This document shows, piece by piece, positions 53,957-62,879 of a stretch of DNA of 64,000 nucleotides. Positions within the stretch are counted from its first letter, which is position 1; every line of letters begins with the position of its first letter. Under the pieces are notes generated by a model. That model saw nothing but the letters and a program-made list of their open reading frames with translations. It ran no database searches and had not been told where the DNA came from. A program made the position numbers and the translations under genes. Source of the stretch: Terripilifer sp031921685 (GTDB taxonomy: Bacteria; Pseudomonadota; Alphaproteobacteria; Rhizobiales; Beijerinckiaceae); NCBI RefSeq assembly GCF_031921685.1, contig NZ_JAPDHU010000003.1, positions 62,001 to 126,000 on the forward strand, written 5' to 3'.

Positions 53957-55546
53957 CTAGGCCTCTTCCAACGCGCGCTTAAGACGACGCAAGATGACTG
54001 CGCGAGAACGATCGTCAGCCGCCTTATCCAGCGCCTCCTTTAGATCAATCAGAAACTCAGCTGAATCGTTGTGCCAGTCTTTTCCGGTCGCGCGTTCAGG
54101 CTCAAGCCTGCGCGGTTCGGCCGGCAGAATGCGGCGTAGTGAGCCGACACCAATTTCAAGAATGTCGTCGAGATGCGGCGCGATCACATTTTCTGGCGCG
54201 ACGATCTCGTGGCCAACGGTGGGAATGAACGCTGTCAAGGCTTTGTCTTCTGAATGGGTCAGCGCCACACCACCACGAATGGGCTTGCGTGCTGCGAGCC
54301 ATTGGAGAATTTCACTCCTATCAGCATGGCCAGAATAGCTGTCAATGTAACGAAGCTGCGCTTTAACCCGGACCGCCTCTCCCTGAATGGTCACCGTCGA
54401 CGCACCCTCCAAAAGAAGTCGGCCAAGCGTACCCTCCGCCTGATAGCCCACGAACAGAACCGTGGTGGAGGCACGCCACAAATGATTCTTCAGATGATGG
54501 CGGATACGTCCGGCTTCAGCCATACCGCTTGCCGCGATAATGATGTGAAACCCGCGTAGCCGCGCCAATGATTTGCTTTGATCAGCACTCTCAGTAAAGC
54601 GCACCGTGGGAGAATTGGTCAGGCGTGCCAGCCATTCGCCATCCTCTAATTCGCGCGCATGGCTCCGGAAAATTTCCGTCGCTTTGATGGCAAGTGGCGA
54701 GTCAACAAAAATCTGGGCCTCAGGAATGTGACCACCGTCCATCAGATCAAGCAAATCTGAGAGAATTTCCTGCGTACGCTCCACGGCGAAACATGGGATC
54801 AGTAACGGCCCACCCCGCTGCGCCGCCGCTCGCACTTCGCTTGCTAACTCTGTGCGTCGATCCTCGACCGTGATCTCCGGTCGATCGCGGTCACCATAGG
54901 TCGCCTCGCAGACAACAAGATCGAGTCCTTTCGGCCCCTCGGGATCAGCGTGAAAGAGTTTCGCATCAGGCCCGAGATCACCTGACATCAAAATGCGAAC
55001 AGGATCGCCACTCTCCTGGCTCACCTCGATCTCGATGGAAGCAGAGCCCAGGATGTGGCCCGCATTCCACCATCTGACGCGAACCCCGGCTTCAAGATCC
55101 AACCAAGTATCATAGGCGACAGCCCGGAATTGGTTCATGGCAGCGACGGCATCTTCGGCGGTGTAGATCGGCTCGACCGGCGCTTCGCCATTGCGCGCGC
55201 GCCGACGGTTGAGCTGCTCCACCTCCATTTCCTGGATATGGCCGGAATCACGCAGCATGATCGAGCACAATTCCACGGTGGAACGGGTCGCGTGGATCGG
55301 CCCATGGAAACCAGCTTTGGTCAGCTTCGGAATGAGGCCAGAATGATCGATGTGAGCATGTGTCAGCAACACCGCATGCAGCCGATCTGGCTCGAAGGCA
55401 AAGGGTCGATAATTCAACTCCTTCAATGTTTTCGACCCCTGGAACATGCCACAATCGATCAAAATGCGCCGGCCATTCGCTTCCAAGAGATAAGACGAGC
55501 CCGTAACCACATGGGCAGCGCCCAAAACGTGCATGCGAACGGCCAT
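53957..55546 (-). CDS. MBL-fold metallo-hydrolase with beta-CASP and RNA-specificity motif
   Basis: A 529-residue metallo-beta-lactamase/beta-CASP protein related to the archaeal CPSF and bacterial Ysh1-like ribonucleases. The HAHIDH zinc motif is at residues 63-68; further beta-CASP features are PCFAVERTQEIL, HIIIAASGMAEAGRI, VLFVGYQAEGTLGR and DSYSGHADR. A C-terminal extension of about 70 residues ends in coiled-coil-like helices. Start at 55546, where GGAG precedes MAVRMHVLG. Likely an RNA-processing or nucleic-acid hydrolase; not part of an obvious operon. Confidence 0.88.
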   Translation of the reverse strand: MAVRMHVLGAAHVVTGSSYLLEANGRRILIDCGMFQGSKTLKELNYRPFAFEPDRLHAVLLTHAHIDHSGLIPKLTKAGFHGPIHATRSTVELCSIMLRDSGHIQEMEVEQLNRRRARNGEAPVEPIYTAEDAVAAMNQFRAVAYDTWLDLEAGVRVRWWNAGHILGSASIEIEVSQESGDPVRILMSGDLGPDAKLFHADPEGPKGLDLVVCEATYGDRDRPEITVEDRRTELASEVRAAAQRGGPLLIPCFAVERTQEILSDLLDLMDGGHIPEAQIFVDSPLAIKATEIFRSHARELEDGEWLARLTNSPTVRFTESADQSKSLARLRGFHIIIAASGMAEAGRIRHHLKNHLWRASTTVLFVGYQAEGTLGRLLLEGASTVTIQGEAVRVKAQLRYIDSYSGHADRSEILQWLAARKPIRGGVALTHSEDKALTAFIPTVGHEIVAPENVIAPHLDDILEIGVGSLRRILPAEPRRLEPERATGKDWHNDSAEFLIDLKEALDKAADDRSRAVILRRLKRALEEA

Positions 55547-55592
55547 TGTCTGCTTCTCCCTTCGAACTTCGATGAAACCAGGATGAACCTTC

Positions 55593-55745
55593 TCACGATG
55601 TGCATGACCGAGGCAAAGGATTGACGTACGGCCGTCCAAAGCAAAAATGCACCGGCTTCCGGTGGCGCATCAGGTCACGCGCAGGCTTCATCGCCATGGC
55701 AACAGCGATGTAATAGCCCAGAAATGCCACATCAATGTCCGGCAT
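55593..55745 (-). CDS. Possible 50-residue small protein, unknown
   Basis: An ATG at 55745 opens a 50-codon frame beginning MPDIDVAFLGYYIAVAMAMK, partly hydrophobic, then basic (RDLMRHRKPVHF). It ends 46 bp before the beta-CASP ATG on the same strand. The Shine-Dalgarno is weak (GAGC), and I know no homologue. It may be chance. Confidence 0.2.
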   Translation of the reverse strand: MPDIDVAFLGYYIAVAMAMKPARDLMRHRKPVHFCFGRPYVNPLPRSCTS

Positions 55746-55967
55746 TTAGCTCAGATGACGCTGCATCCCCGTCGGGTAAGCGGAAGATCCGACCCAATCG
55801 CCATTTTTACGGGTCTGCGGGTCAGGGCCGCGACCGTACGCCGTCTTGCACCGCCCTAAATACCCCGAAACAACGTTCCGCGGGCCGAAGCTCCGAGGAG
55901 TTCTCCAAGGAAGCAAGGTTTGAGGCAATTGGCACGGGAAGAATTACTCTTAAAAATACTCTTATAT

Positions 55968-55987
55968 ATCAGATAATTATATCTGAT
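55968..55987 (-). terminator. Terminator of the ABC/ThDP operon
   Basis: ATCAGATA-ATTA-TATCTGAT is a perfect 8-bp stem-loop 16 bp beyond the stop of the Pht5-like gene. On the minus strand it is followed by a T-rich tract (ATATAAGAGTATTTTTAAG). Confidence 0.6.
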
Positions 55988-56002
55988 CGCCGAGTCTCCG
56001 GC

Positions 56003-56995
56003 CTAACCCTTCGCGGCCAATCCATCGATCGGCAAAAAGACCTCTTCCGGCGCCATCGGTTTGGCGAGAAGCCCATCTTCGACAAGATAATCGCTGAAGG
56101 CCACCAGAGCTTTGCGGTTCCGCGCGACACCATAGAGCCAAGCATCACCGCCGAAGAGATCGTGAATCTCCTCAAGATGTTCGTCGAGCCAGGGCAGCAT
56201 AAATTGCAGAGCGCCGGTGAAACGCGACTTATTCAGTGCAATCGCTTTAGCCTGCTCACAAGCTTTATACAGGTTATTGGCAAGCCAAGGATTGGCCAGG
56301 TGGACACCGTCCTTGATGACCATCGCATGCATTATGGGAAAGATACCGGTCTCTTTGAAATAAGACCGTTCGATCTCGTGATAGTTTGGAAATAGCCGGG
56401 CCACATCTGGACTCGCACGCAGCGAAGCCGGTTTGATTGCCCCGATAAGCGCATCGATTTCACCGGTCGCCAACATGTCACTGAGCGAGCGGCTATTGCC
56501 GGCATGAGAGACCTTCAGTCCCTTCGGGTGGAAGCTTGTCGCTTCACCACCGGCCACGCCTTTTTCATTGACCCCACCTTCCACCCATTCGACGTCTTGA
56601 AGTGAGACGTCATACTGGTGACGTAATAGGCCACGAATCCACACGGCCGCCGTCATCTGGAAACCTTGGACGCCAATGCGTTTGCCGGCCAAATCCTGCG
56701 GCGCTTTAATCTTGTGTCGATTGATAAAGATGTATGAGTGGCGAAACATCCGCGACGGAAAAACCGGAACGGTGAAAAAACGCGCTTTACCGTTCTGTCG
56801 CAGAGCGTAGCAGTGCGTGAGCGACATTTCGGAAATGTCGAACTCCTGATTCTGCAGCATGCGCGCGAAAATTTCCATCGGCTGCTGAACAGCCATGGGA
56901 ATAAGATCGACCCCGTCAATCGAGATGGATCCATCGAAAATAGCGGCCATTCGATCGTAAGGGCCAGTACAGAATGAAAGCGGCAGGCGCGACAT
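56003..56995 (-). CDS. Pht5-like (4,5-dihydroxyphthalate decarboxylase-family) PBP2-fold protein
   Basis: A 330-residue protein resembling 4,5-dihydroxyphthalate decarboxylase (Pht5), a family with a type-2 periplasmic-binding-protein fold. Typical are DISEMSLTHCYALRQNGKARFFTVPVFPSRMFRHSYIFIN (residues about 54-95) and DLAGKRIGVQGFQMTAAVWIRGLLRHQYDV. It has no signal peptide, in line with a cytoplasmic enzyme rather than a transport component. Catalysis by this family is poorly understood, so either a decarboxylase or an intracellular binding protein is possible. The final gene of the ABC operon. Confidence 0.82.
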   Translation of the reverse strand: MSRLPLSFCTGPYDRMAAIFDGSISIDGVDLIPMAVQQPMEIFARMLQNQEFDISEMSLTHCYALRQNGKARFFTVPVFPSRMFRHSYIFINRHKIKAPQDLAGKRIGVQGFQMTAAVWIRGLLRHQYDVSLQDVEWVEGGVNEKGVAGGEATSFHPKGLKVSHAGNSRSLSDMLATGEIDALIGAIKPASLRASPDVARLFPNYHEIERSYFKETGIFPIMHAMVIKDGVHLANPWLANNLYKACEQAKAIALNKSRFTGALQFMLPWLDEHLEEIHDLFGGDAWLYGVARNRKALVAFSDYLVEDGLLAKPMAPEEVFLPIDGLAAKG

Positions 56996-57025
56996 AGGTA
57001 TTTTCCGATATGAATGAATGTATAT

Positions 57026-58144
57026 TCAGCGCTTGGCTTGAGCCAAAATCTTGGTGATCTGCTCGACTGTCGGACCGATTTCTGGATGCGCCTGCCACCA
57101 CGGGATCGTCACATCGGTAAACTTCACGCCGGCTGCCTCGTATTTGGCGATCCGCTTGGCCATTTGCGATTCCGGATAGAGCGCCAGATCGAGTTTGGCG
57201 TCATCCCACAGCATTTTCTGGCCTTCCACGCTATGGGCGAAAAGTGCGAACAGAGTCGCGGCGGCAGAGCTGCGTGCGTGGCGGGGCACCTGAAAGTAGA
57301 AATAGCGTCGCGCCGTGGCGTCGGGCTGCAGCACCATATCAAGCGGCGCCCCCTTCTCCTGGAAAATAGTCAGCTTGTCGCCCACACAATCAAGCACAAA
57401 GGCCGAGAATTCATTGACAGCAATACGCTCGGTATCGGTACAATTGATGAAACCGCCGATCTGTGGCGCAAGATCCCGCACAAATTGCAATGTCTTCTCC
57501 GGTCCCCACATGCCATTGGCCGCGAGACCATCAAAACCAGCGCCGAAAACCGTGGTGGCAATCTTGCCTTTCCATTCTGGCTTGAGGAAATCGAAAAAAT
57601 CTTTCGGGGCCAGCTTCACCGCATCGGTGTTGTAGAGCGCACCGGTCAAGCCCGTGACCACTTTCAGGGACGTCCCATCGGCATCGATCATCTGTGCCGT
57701 GATGCGCCCCGGTGCCAGTTCCGTCCATGCGATCGGCAGGAACATCTTGCGCTCGATCAACGGTACGAGTTGAGCTGCCGTTCCCATATAAAGATCGGAA
57801 AAAGCCGGCTGATTGGATTGGAACTCGACCAGCAATTGCGAGGCAATCCGGGCCAGAGCCTCGATCGGCGTGAACCGAAGTTCGATATTGGTACCGTAGC
57901 GCTTATTCATGCGCGCGACCATCTGGCGCGCCAAGCCGCTCCCTCCCAGCGTCGCCTCGCCCCACGACAGCCGCAGAGTGGCTTCCTTTTTCGCCTGCTC
58001 TATCAACGCCTGAACAACCGGCGGGTCCGCTTGCGCAAACGCCAACGAACTACTCATCATAAAGCTGGCAACCAGTCCAAAAGCGCCAATGAAACTGCGC
58101 ACAGATCGAACGAGAACGGAAAAGCAAAAGCATGTTTCTGTCAT
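57026..58144 (-). CDS. ABC transporter binding protein, paralogue 2
   Basis: A 372-residue exported binding protein (signal ending at SSLAFAQ) of the iron/thiamine/phosphonate-type PBP2 family. It aligns over its whole length with the binding protein at 62880-63965: shared segments include PEWKGK, WGPEKTL/WGREKTL, LAANG, and RRYFYFQVP/RRYYYLSVP near the middle. Located after the ThDP enzyme gene. Two binding proteins in one operon suggest two related ligands for one permease, or a duplication under specialisation. Confidence 0.86.
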   Translation of the reverse strand: MTETCFCFSVLVRSVRSFIGAFGLVASFMMSSSLAFAQADPPVVQALIEQAKKEATLRLSWGEATLGGSGLARQMVARMNKRYGTNIELRFTPIEALARIASQLLVEFQSNQPAFSDLYMGTAAQLVPLIERKMFLPIAWTELAPGRITAQMIDADGTSLKVVTGLTGALYNTDAVKLAPKDFFDFLKPEWKGKIATTVFGAGFDGLAANGMWGPEKTLQFVRDLAPQIGGFINCTDTERIAVNEFSAFVLDCVGDKLTIFQEKGAPLDMVLQPDATARRYFYFQVPRHARSSAAATLFALFAHSVEGQKMLWDDAKLDLALYPESQMAKRIAKYEAAGVKFTDVTIPWWQAHPEIGPTVEQITKILAQAKR

Positions 58145-58185
58145 GGCGCAACTCATCAATTGCCAATATTTCCAATAAATCTGAA

Positions 58186-59982
58186 TCAGGAGGCCTTTTC
58201 GCGCTCGGGCTTATATTCGGCGAGCCGTGACGGTGAACCTGCGGCCACATGAACATCAACGACGCAGATCCTGCCGGACGTCACCAAAGCCAGCCCTTTT
58301 TCAATGGCCGGCCCGAGAGCCTCGATAGTCTTGACCGGCCCGATCACCTCGGCCCCATAACCTTCGGCAATCTTGCGGATATCGACATCCGGATCTTCTA
58401 TGCGTTGACCGATCCAGGAATTGGCAGGCTGCCGGCCGCGCTGCTTTGCAACACGCATCTGAATAAGCTCGTCATTGAGATGCGAACGATTGTTGGACAC
58501 GATCAGAAGTGCGGCAATCCCGTAATGGGCCGCGGTCCACAAAGCTGTCGACCCTTGAATGAAGTCGCTGTCACCGATAACGCCAACGGCGACGCGATCA
58601 CTGCCAAGCAGGCCCAGCGCACAACCGATCGTATTGCCTGGTCCTGAACCTACGCCGGCGCCCCCGTCATTGCCCAGATAATCCATTGGATCAGTGAAGT
58701 GACAGACATCCGGGGACGTGCCGAGCGGCGTGCGCATCAACGTGATCTTGTAGCGCGATCTGGCATCCTGCAACGCCCAGCCGATATCTTCCAGCTTTGC
58801 CTCCCCGGGGATCGGTGCGGGCCGGGCGACAGACTTCAGAGGCGCGCCCAAAGGAGAACGAGTTTGCCCAGCCAGCTTCTTTTCGACCACGGGCAAGAGG
58901 TGCCGCACAAGGATATCCGGCTCTACCTGAAAGGGCAGATCGCATGGCGACAGCCCGTAACAATCCATGTTGATTGCGTTGTGCACATGGGAATCGACCG
59001 AGGCACTCACGATCTGACGCTCGCCGGCTGGCAGCATCTTCATCGCGCTCCCCAGATCGATCCAATCGAGTGCCATGATAACGTCCGCAGATTTAACGTG
59101 ATCGATGGCGGTGCGAAAATGATAGCCGATGCTGCGATGTAAAGGGTGATCGGTGGGAAATGCCGCTGCGGTTTTCAGATCCGTGATAACGCCGGCACCA
59201 AGCAGTTCCGCCAAACGGATGCGATTGTCCCAGTCAGCCCGGTTGCGCGAGACCCGACCCATGAGCAAGACGGGTTGTTTGGCCGAAATCAGGAGGTCGG
59301 CGGCCCGTTCGAGTGACTCGGGCGAAGGAACAGGAGCGTCAGCCGGCAAAAAGCGGGTGGCGGATGGCAGGTCAACCTTCTCGCTCAGAGCATCTTCCTG
59401 CAACGCGGCATCGAGGCAGATATAGACAGGGCCCTTCGGCGCGGTCCGGGCAATGATATTGGCCCGATACATGGCTTCGATCAGCGCGCTGACCGAACGC
59501 GGTTCATCGTCCCACTTTGTGATGCCACGAACATAACTCGCCTGATCGCGCGACGTATGCAGCCAGTTGATCCACGGCACGCGGCGTTCAGCATCGGCCG
59601 GCCCCCCGGCGCCGACGATATAGACCGGCACCCGATCGGCCCAAGCATTGAAAATGCCCATGGCCCCGTTCAAAAGACCAACGTTGGCGTGCAGAATGCA
59701 GGCCATCGGCTCGCCAGTCACCTTGCCATAGCCATGGGCAACGGAAATCACCTGATTTTCATTCAGGCAGAGCAACATGGTCGGATCGTCGTTGCCCAGC
59801 ATGTTGACGAGGCTGTCATGCAGGCCACGAAAACTAGACCCCGGATTATGGGTCACATAGCGGACGCCGATCCGCCGCAGCATATCGGCAGCAACGTCGC
59901 TTCCCCACCCCATGGCCGTATTATCAGAGGGTTCGGCGATATCACGCTTCAATACAGCATTGAGTGAATTTTTTTCCGCCAT
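58186..59982 (-). CDS. ThDP-dependent enzyme (acetolactate synthase/2-oxoacid decarboxylase-like)
   Basis: A 598-residue thiamine-diphosphate enzyme. The activating Glu is in LCLNENQVISVAHGYGKVTG (about residue 75), and the ThDP/Mg motif is GDSDFIQGSTALWTAAHYGIAALLIVSNN near residue 490, with GDS in place of the usual GDG. Start at 59982 (MAEKNSLN), GGAG upstream. Close relatives include acetolactate-synthase-like and benzoylformate-, sulfo- or phosphonopyruvate-decarboxylase-like proteins. Lies between transporter ATPase and the second binding protein, so it probably decarboxylates an imported 2-oxoacid. Confidence 0.85.
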   Translation of the reverse strand: MAEKNSLNAVLKRDIAEPSDNTAMGWGSDVAADMLRRIGVRYVTHNPGSSFRGLHDSLVNMLGNDDPTMLLCLNENQVISVAHGYGKVTGEPMACILHANVGLLNGAMGIFNAWADRVPVYIVGAGGPADAERRVPWINWLHTSRDQASYVRGITKWDDEPRSVSALIEAMYRANIIARTAPKGPVYICLDAALQEDALSEKVDLPSATRFLPADAPVPSPESLERAADLLISAKQPVLLMGRVSRNRADWDNRIRLAELLGAGVITDLKTAAAFPTDHPLHRSIGYHFRTAIDHVKSADVIMALDWIDLGSAMKMLPAGERQIVSASVDSHVHNAINMDCYGLSPCDLPFQVEPDILVRHLLPVVEKKLAGQTRSPLGAPLKSVARPAPIPGEAKLEDIGWALQDARSRYKITLMRTPLGTSPDVCHFTDPMDYLGNDGGAGVGSGPGNTIGCALGLLGSDRVAVGVIGDSDFIQGSTALWTAAHYGIAALLIVSNNRSHLNDELIQMRVAKQRGRQPANSWIGQRIEDPDVDIRKIAEGYGAEVIGPVKTIEALGPAIEKGLALVTSGRICVVDVHVAAGSPSRLAEYKPEREKAS

Positions 59983-59999
59983 AAGAAGCTTCTCCAAAT

Positions 60000-61094
60000 T
60001 CAGTGGGGCCGCATCAAGCGGCAATGCCGTGGAGCGATGGCCAGCGACACCGGAGCACCAATCGCAAGATCAGTGTCGCGTGGCGTCTTGATCCGAACCT
60101 CCGTCTCGCCGACCTTAACGGCACATTCGAGCGCATCGCCGATGAAGACGGCCTGCCCCAACGCTCCCTCAACGATGTTATCGCTGTCGCCGGTTCGCCC
60201 GCCCGCCACGGAAATGTCTTCCGGTCGCACAGAAACCATCACCTGATCACCCAGTTTCACCGCAAAGGGGCTCCGGCAGCGCAAACGGCCGATCGCCGAA
60301 GCGACGACAGTCTCCCCGGCTACTTCGGAGACGACTGTAGCGGCAAAGACATTGCTCTTACCGATGAAAGACGCCACGAAAGGCGATGTCGGAGCACTAT
60401 AAATATCCTTTGGCGCGGCCTCTTGCATGATGTTGCCATCGTTCATCACCGCCACCACGTCAGACATGCTGAGCGCTTCGATTTGCTCATGCGTGACGAA
60501 TAAGGTGGTAATTCCGAGCCGTTCGATGACGCTGCGAATCTCAAGCCGCATTTCTTCGCGAAGCTTGGCATCGAGATTGGAAAGCGGCTCGTCCAGCAAC
60601 AGAACTTTCGGTTGTTTGACTAAAGAGCGAGCGAGAGCGAGACGCTGCTGCTGGCCGCCGCTGAGAAATGGTGCTGGACGCTCGGCCAAGTGATCCAGAT
60701 GCACGGTCGACAGAGCCTGCATGACCCTGTCGCGAATTTCTTCCTTGCGAATTTTCTGCGCACCTTGTCGCAGCGGGAAAGCGACATTCTCGAATACTGA
60801 CATATGAGGCCAGATCGCATAGGATTGAAACACCATGCCGATCGGCCGTTGGTGCGGCGGCACCCAGATGCCATCTCTTGAGGAGAAGACAGGCTTTCCG
60901 TCGATCAGGATTTCACCGGAATCGGGGCGCTCCAAGCCCGCAACACAGCGCAAGGTCGTCGTTTTTCCGCAACCGCTTGGCCCTAGCAGAGTGTAGAGCT
61001 CGCCGCGGTCGATCCGTAAATTGACCTTGCGTACGGCATAATAGGCGCCCTGGGTCGATCGGTAGGTCAGTTCGAGGTCTTTGATTTCCAGCAT
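60000..61094 (-). CDS. ABC transporter ATP-binding protein (Fe3+/polyamine/phosphonate type)
   Basis: A 364-residue importer ATPase. Walker A GPSGCGKTT is at residues 38-46, the signature LSGGQ at 144-148, Walker B VLLLDEP at 164-170, and a C-terminal TOBE-like domain (VSVRPEDISV onwards) typical of the PotA/FbpC group. ATG at 61094; a longer frame to 61232 overlaps the permease gene. Third gene of the operon, eight bases after the permease stop and 17 bp before the ThDP enzyme. Confidence 0.93.
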   Translation of the reverse strand: MLEIKDLELTYRSTQGAYYAVRKVNLRIDRGELYTLLGPSGCGKTTTLRCVAGLERPDSGEILIDGKPVFSSRDGIWVPPHQRPIGMVFQSYAIWPHMSVFENVAFPLRQGAQKIRKEEIRDRVMQALSTVHLDHLAERPAPFLSGGQQQRLALARSLVKQPKVLLLDEPLSNLDAKLREEMRLEIRSVIERLGITTLFVTHEQIEALSMSDVVAVMNDGNIMQEAAPKDIYSAPTSPFVASFIGKSNVFAATVVSEVAGETVVASAIGRLRCRSPFAVKLGDQVMVSVRPEDISVAGGRTGDSDNIVEGALGQAVFIGDALECAVKVGETEVRIKTPRDTDLAIGAPVSLAIAPRHCRLMRPH

Positions 61095-61102
61095 GGCACT
61101 TC

Positions 61103-62875
61103 TCAGGCAGCCAGAGCGCCGCGGCGCTTGGCGATGAACCAGTAAACGACGATCAAAGGAACGACGAGCAGCATACTGATGACGGCCAGTGCCGAAGCAC
61201 GGCCGAGACCGCCGCTCGACCATAGCGACCATACGACAACAGGCAGTGTGACATTGCCTGAGCTCGACACGACGACGGCAAGCGTCAGTTCACGATAAGT
61301 CAGCAAAGCGATCCACAGCCAAGCGTACATCAGGGTGGGTGACAGCAACGGCAGGATCACTGAACGGAACGTGCCAAAGCCAGTTGCACCGCTGATCTGC
61401 GCCGCTTCTTCCAGTTCTTTATGAATCTGGATGAGGCCGCTGTTGGTCATGCGTGTGCCGTAACTTAAGCGCGCGACGACGAAGACCAGCAAGATGAGCC
61501 AAATCGTGCCGTAGATAGGAATGAAAGACTGCAGCAGATAGAGCGCCGCCAGAAGTGCGCCAATGCCGAAGATCACGTTTGGCACCGCATGCGGCAGAAA
61601 AGCGATGAAATCTGCCGTCTTGCGACCCGGTGCCCGCGTTTTCAGGACGATCCAGGAGAAGGCGACACTAATCACAAGCGTGATCGTCGGTGTCAGAAGC
61701 ATCAAGATCAGTGTATTGCCCAGTGCCTCCGTCGCCAGCCCCCACGGCACGGAATAGTAATTGCTCAAGGACATGGACTTGAAAGCGCGCAGGCTCGGGA
61801 ACTGAAAGAAGGGCAATAAAGAGGCGTAGACGAGGAGCACCAACGGCACGAGTTTGCTGAAGCTGAAGTAGAGAACGACGCCGATCCAAGCTGCAATATT
61901 CCAGCGACCGAGCTCGATCAGCTTTGGCTTGTACGCCTTACCGGTGACGACCGTGTAGCGATGCGCCTTACGCTGCATCAGGGAGTAAAGATAGCCAAGG
62001 AGACCGGCGATCACGATCACGACGGCACTCAGGGCAGCGCCCAGACCATAACGCGGCAAGCCCTCGCTGCCGTTGATCACCGACAGCAAGAATGTGCTGA
62101 AGGTGAAAATGCGATTCCCCCAGCCGAGTACCGCCGGTACATCGAAGGCGGCAAAGCCGATGACAAAAACATAGATGGCGGCTGCGAGGATGCCCGGCCA
62201 AGCGAGTGGCAGAGTGACTTTCATCATCACACGCCAGGTCTTCACCCCGTGGGTGCTCGCAGCCTCCTCCAGCGAGGGGTCCATGGCACGGAACACCGCT
62301 GCGGTCATGACGAAGATGAGCGGCGCCAGGCTCAATCCCTGCACCCATCCCATGCCGGCGATGGTCATGATATTGAACGGCGCTTCGGCCAGGCCAAAAA
62401 GGTCGCCGAGCCAGGTATTCACCACGCCTATGCGTGGATGCAGCAGATAGAGCCATCCCATCGCCGAGGCGAAACCCGGAATAAGCAGGCCGATGCTCAT
62501 GAGCGACAGGACCACCGTTTTCCCGGAAAAATCCGTTCGCTCAACAAGCCAGGCGCCGATCAACCCCAACGGCATGGCGACAACGAGGGTTGCAAAGCAG
62601 AATTGCAACGTATTCCAGAGAACGGTCAGAACGAATGGATCTTCGAAAACCTTATGGTAGTTGACCAGTGTCAATGCTTTCCCAGCATCACCCGGCAGCC
62701 CCTCGACAAGGCTCAGCCAGCCAACGATGCCGACTAGCCCCAACACGACGGCACAAGAACTGATGACAACGGCACCAGAAATGACCGTGAACGGATCAAA
62801 GGGCAGTCTGTCCAGCAGACCTCTACCCTCTTCCGCAGGTTGCCTTTGAATTTCAGCCGGGCTCACCAATGTCAT
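61103..62875 (-). CDS. ABC transporter permease, fused double-permease (FbpB type)
   Basis: A 590-residue inner-membrane permease with two complete halves, each with the EAA-type loop: the first near EEAASTHGVKTWRVMMKVTLP, the second near LEEAAQISGATGFGTFRSVILP. Twelve helices or so. This arrangement matches FbpB/AfuB iron(III) and related 2-aminoethylphosphonate permeases and fits the associated ATPase. Starts at 62875, four bases after the binding protein stop. Confidence 0.93.
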   Translation of the reverse strand: MTLVSPAEIQRQPAEEGRGLLDRLPFDPFTVISGAVVISSCAVVLGLVGIVGWLSLVEGLPGDAGKALTLVNYHKVFEDPFVLTVLWNTLQFCFATLVVAMPLGLIGAWLVERTDFSGKTVVLSLMSIGLLIPGFASAMGWLYLLHPRIGVVNTWLGDLFGLAEAPFNIMTIAGMGWVQGLSLAPLIFVMTAAVFRAMDPSLEEAASTHGVKTWRVMMKVTLPLAWPGILAAAIYVFVIGFAAFDVPAVLGWGNRIFTFSTFLLSVINGSEGLPRYGLGAALSAVVIVIAGLLGYLYSLMQRKAHRYTVVTGKAYKPKLIELGRWNIAAWIGVVLYFSFSKLVPLVLLVYASLLPFFQFPSLRAFKSMSLSNYYSVPWGLATEALGNTLILMLLTPTITLVISVAFSWIVLKTRAPGRKTADFIAFLPHAVPNVIFGIGALLAALYLLQSFIPIYGTIWLILLVFVVARLSYGTRMTNSGLIQIHKELEEAAQISGATGFGTFRSVILPLLSPTLMYAWLWIALLTYRELTLAVVVSSSGNVTLPVVVWSLWSSGGLGRASALAVISMLLVVPLIVVYWFIAKRRGALAA

Positions 62876-62879
62876 GGGA

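Larger units (their letters stand above)
55547..56002. other. Intergenic region between beta-CASP and ABC operon genes
   Basis: 456 bp. Holds a low-confidence small reading frame on the minus strand (55593-55745), the promoter region of the beta-CASP gene, and the terminator of the ABC operon (55968-55987). Nothing else recognised. Confidence 0.5.

Noticed and set aside
55593..55745. Small protein as a firm new gene
   Set aside because: Kept only as a low-confidence feature: weak ribosome binding site and no known relatives.
57014..58252. A 412-codon open frame on the plus strand
   Set aside because: Antisense to the binding protein gene at 57026-58144; high GC third positions produce long mirror frames, and the composition (Arg, His, Gln rich) is that of shadow translation.
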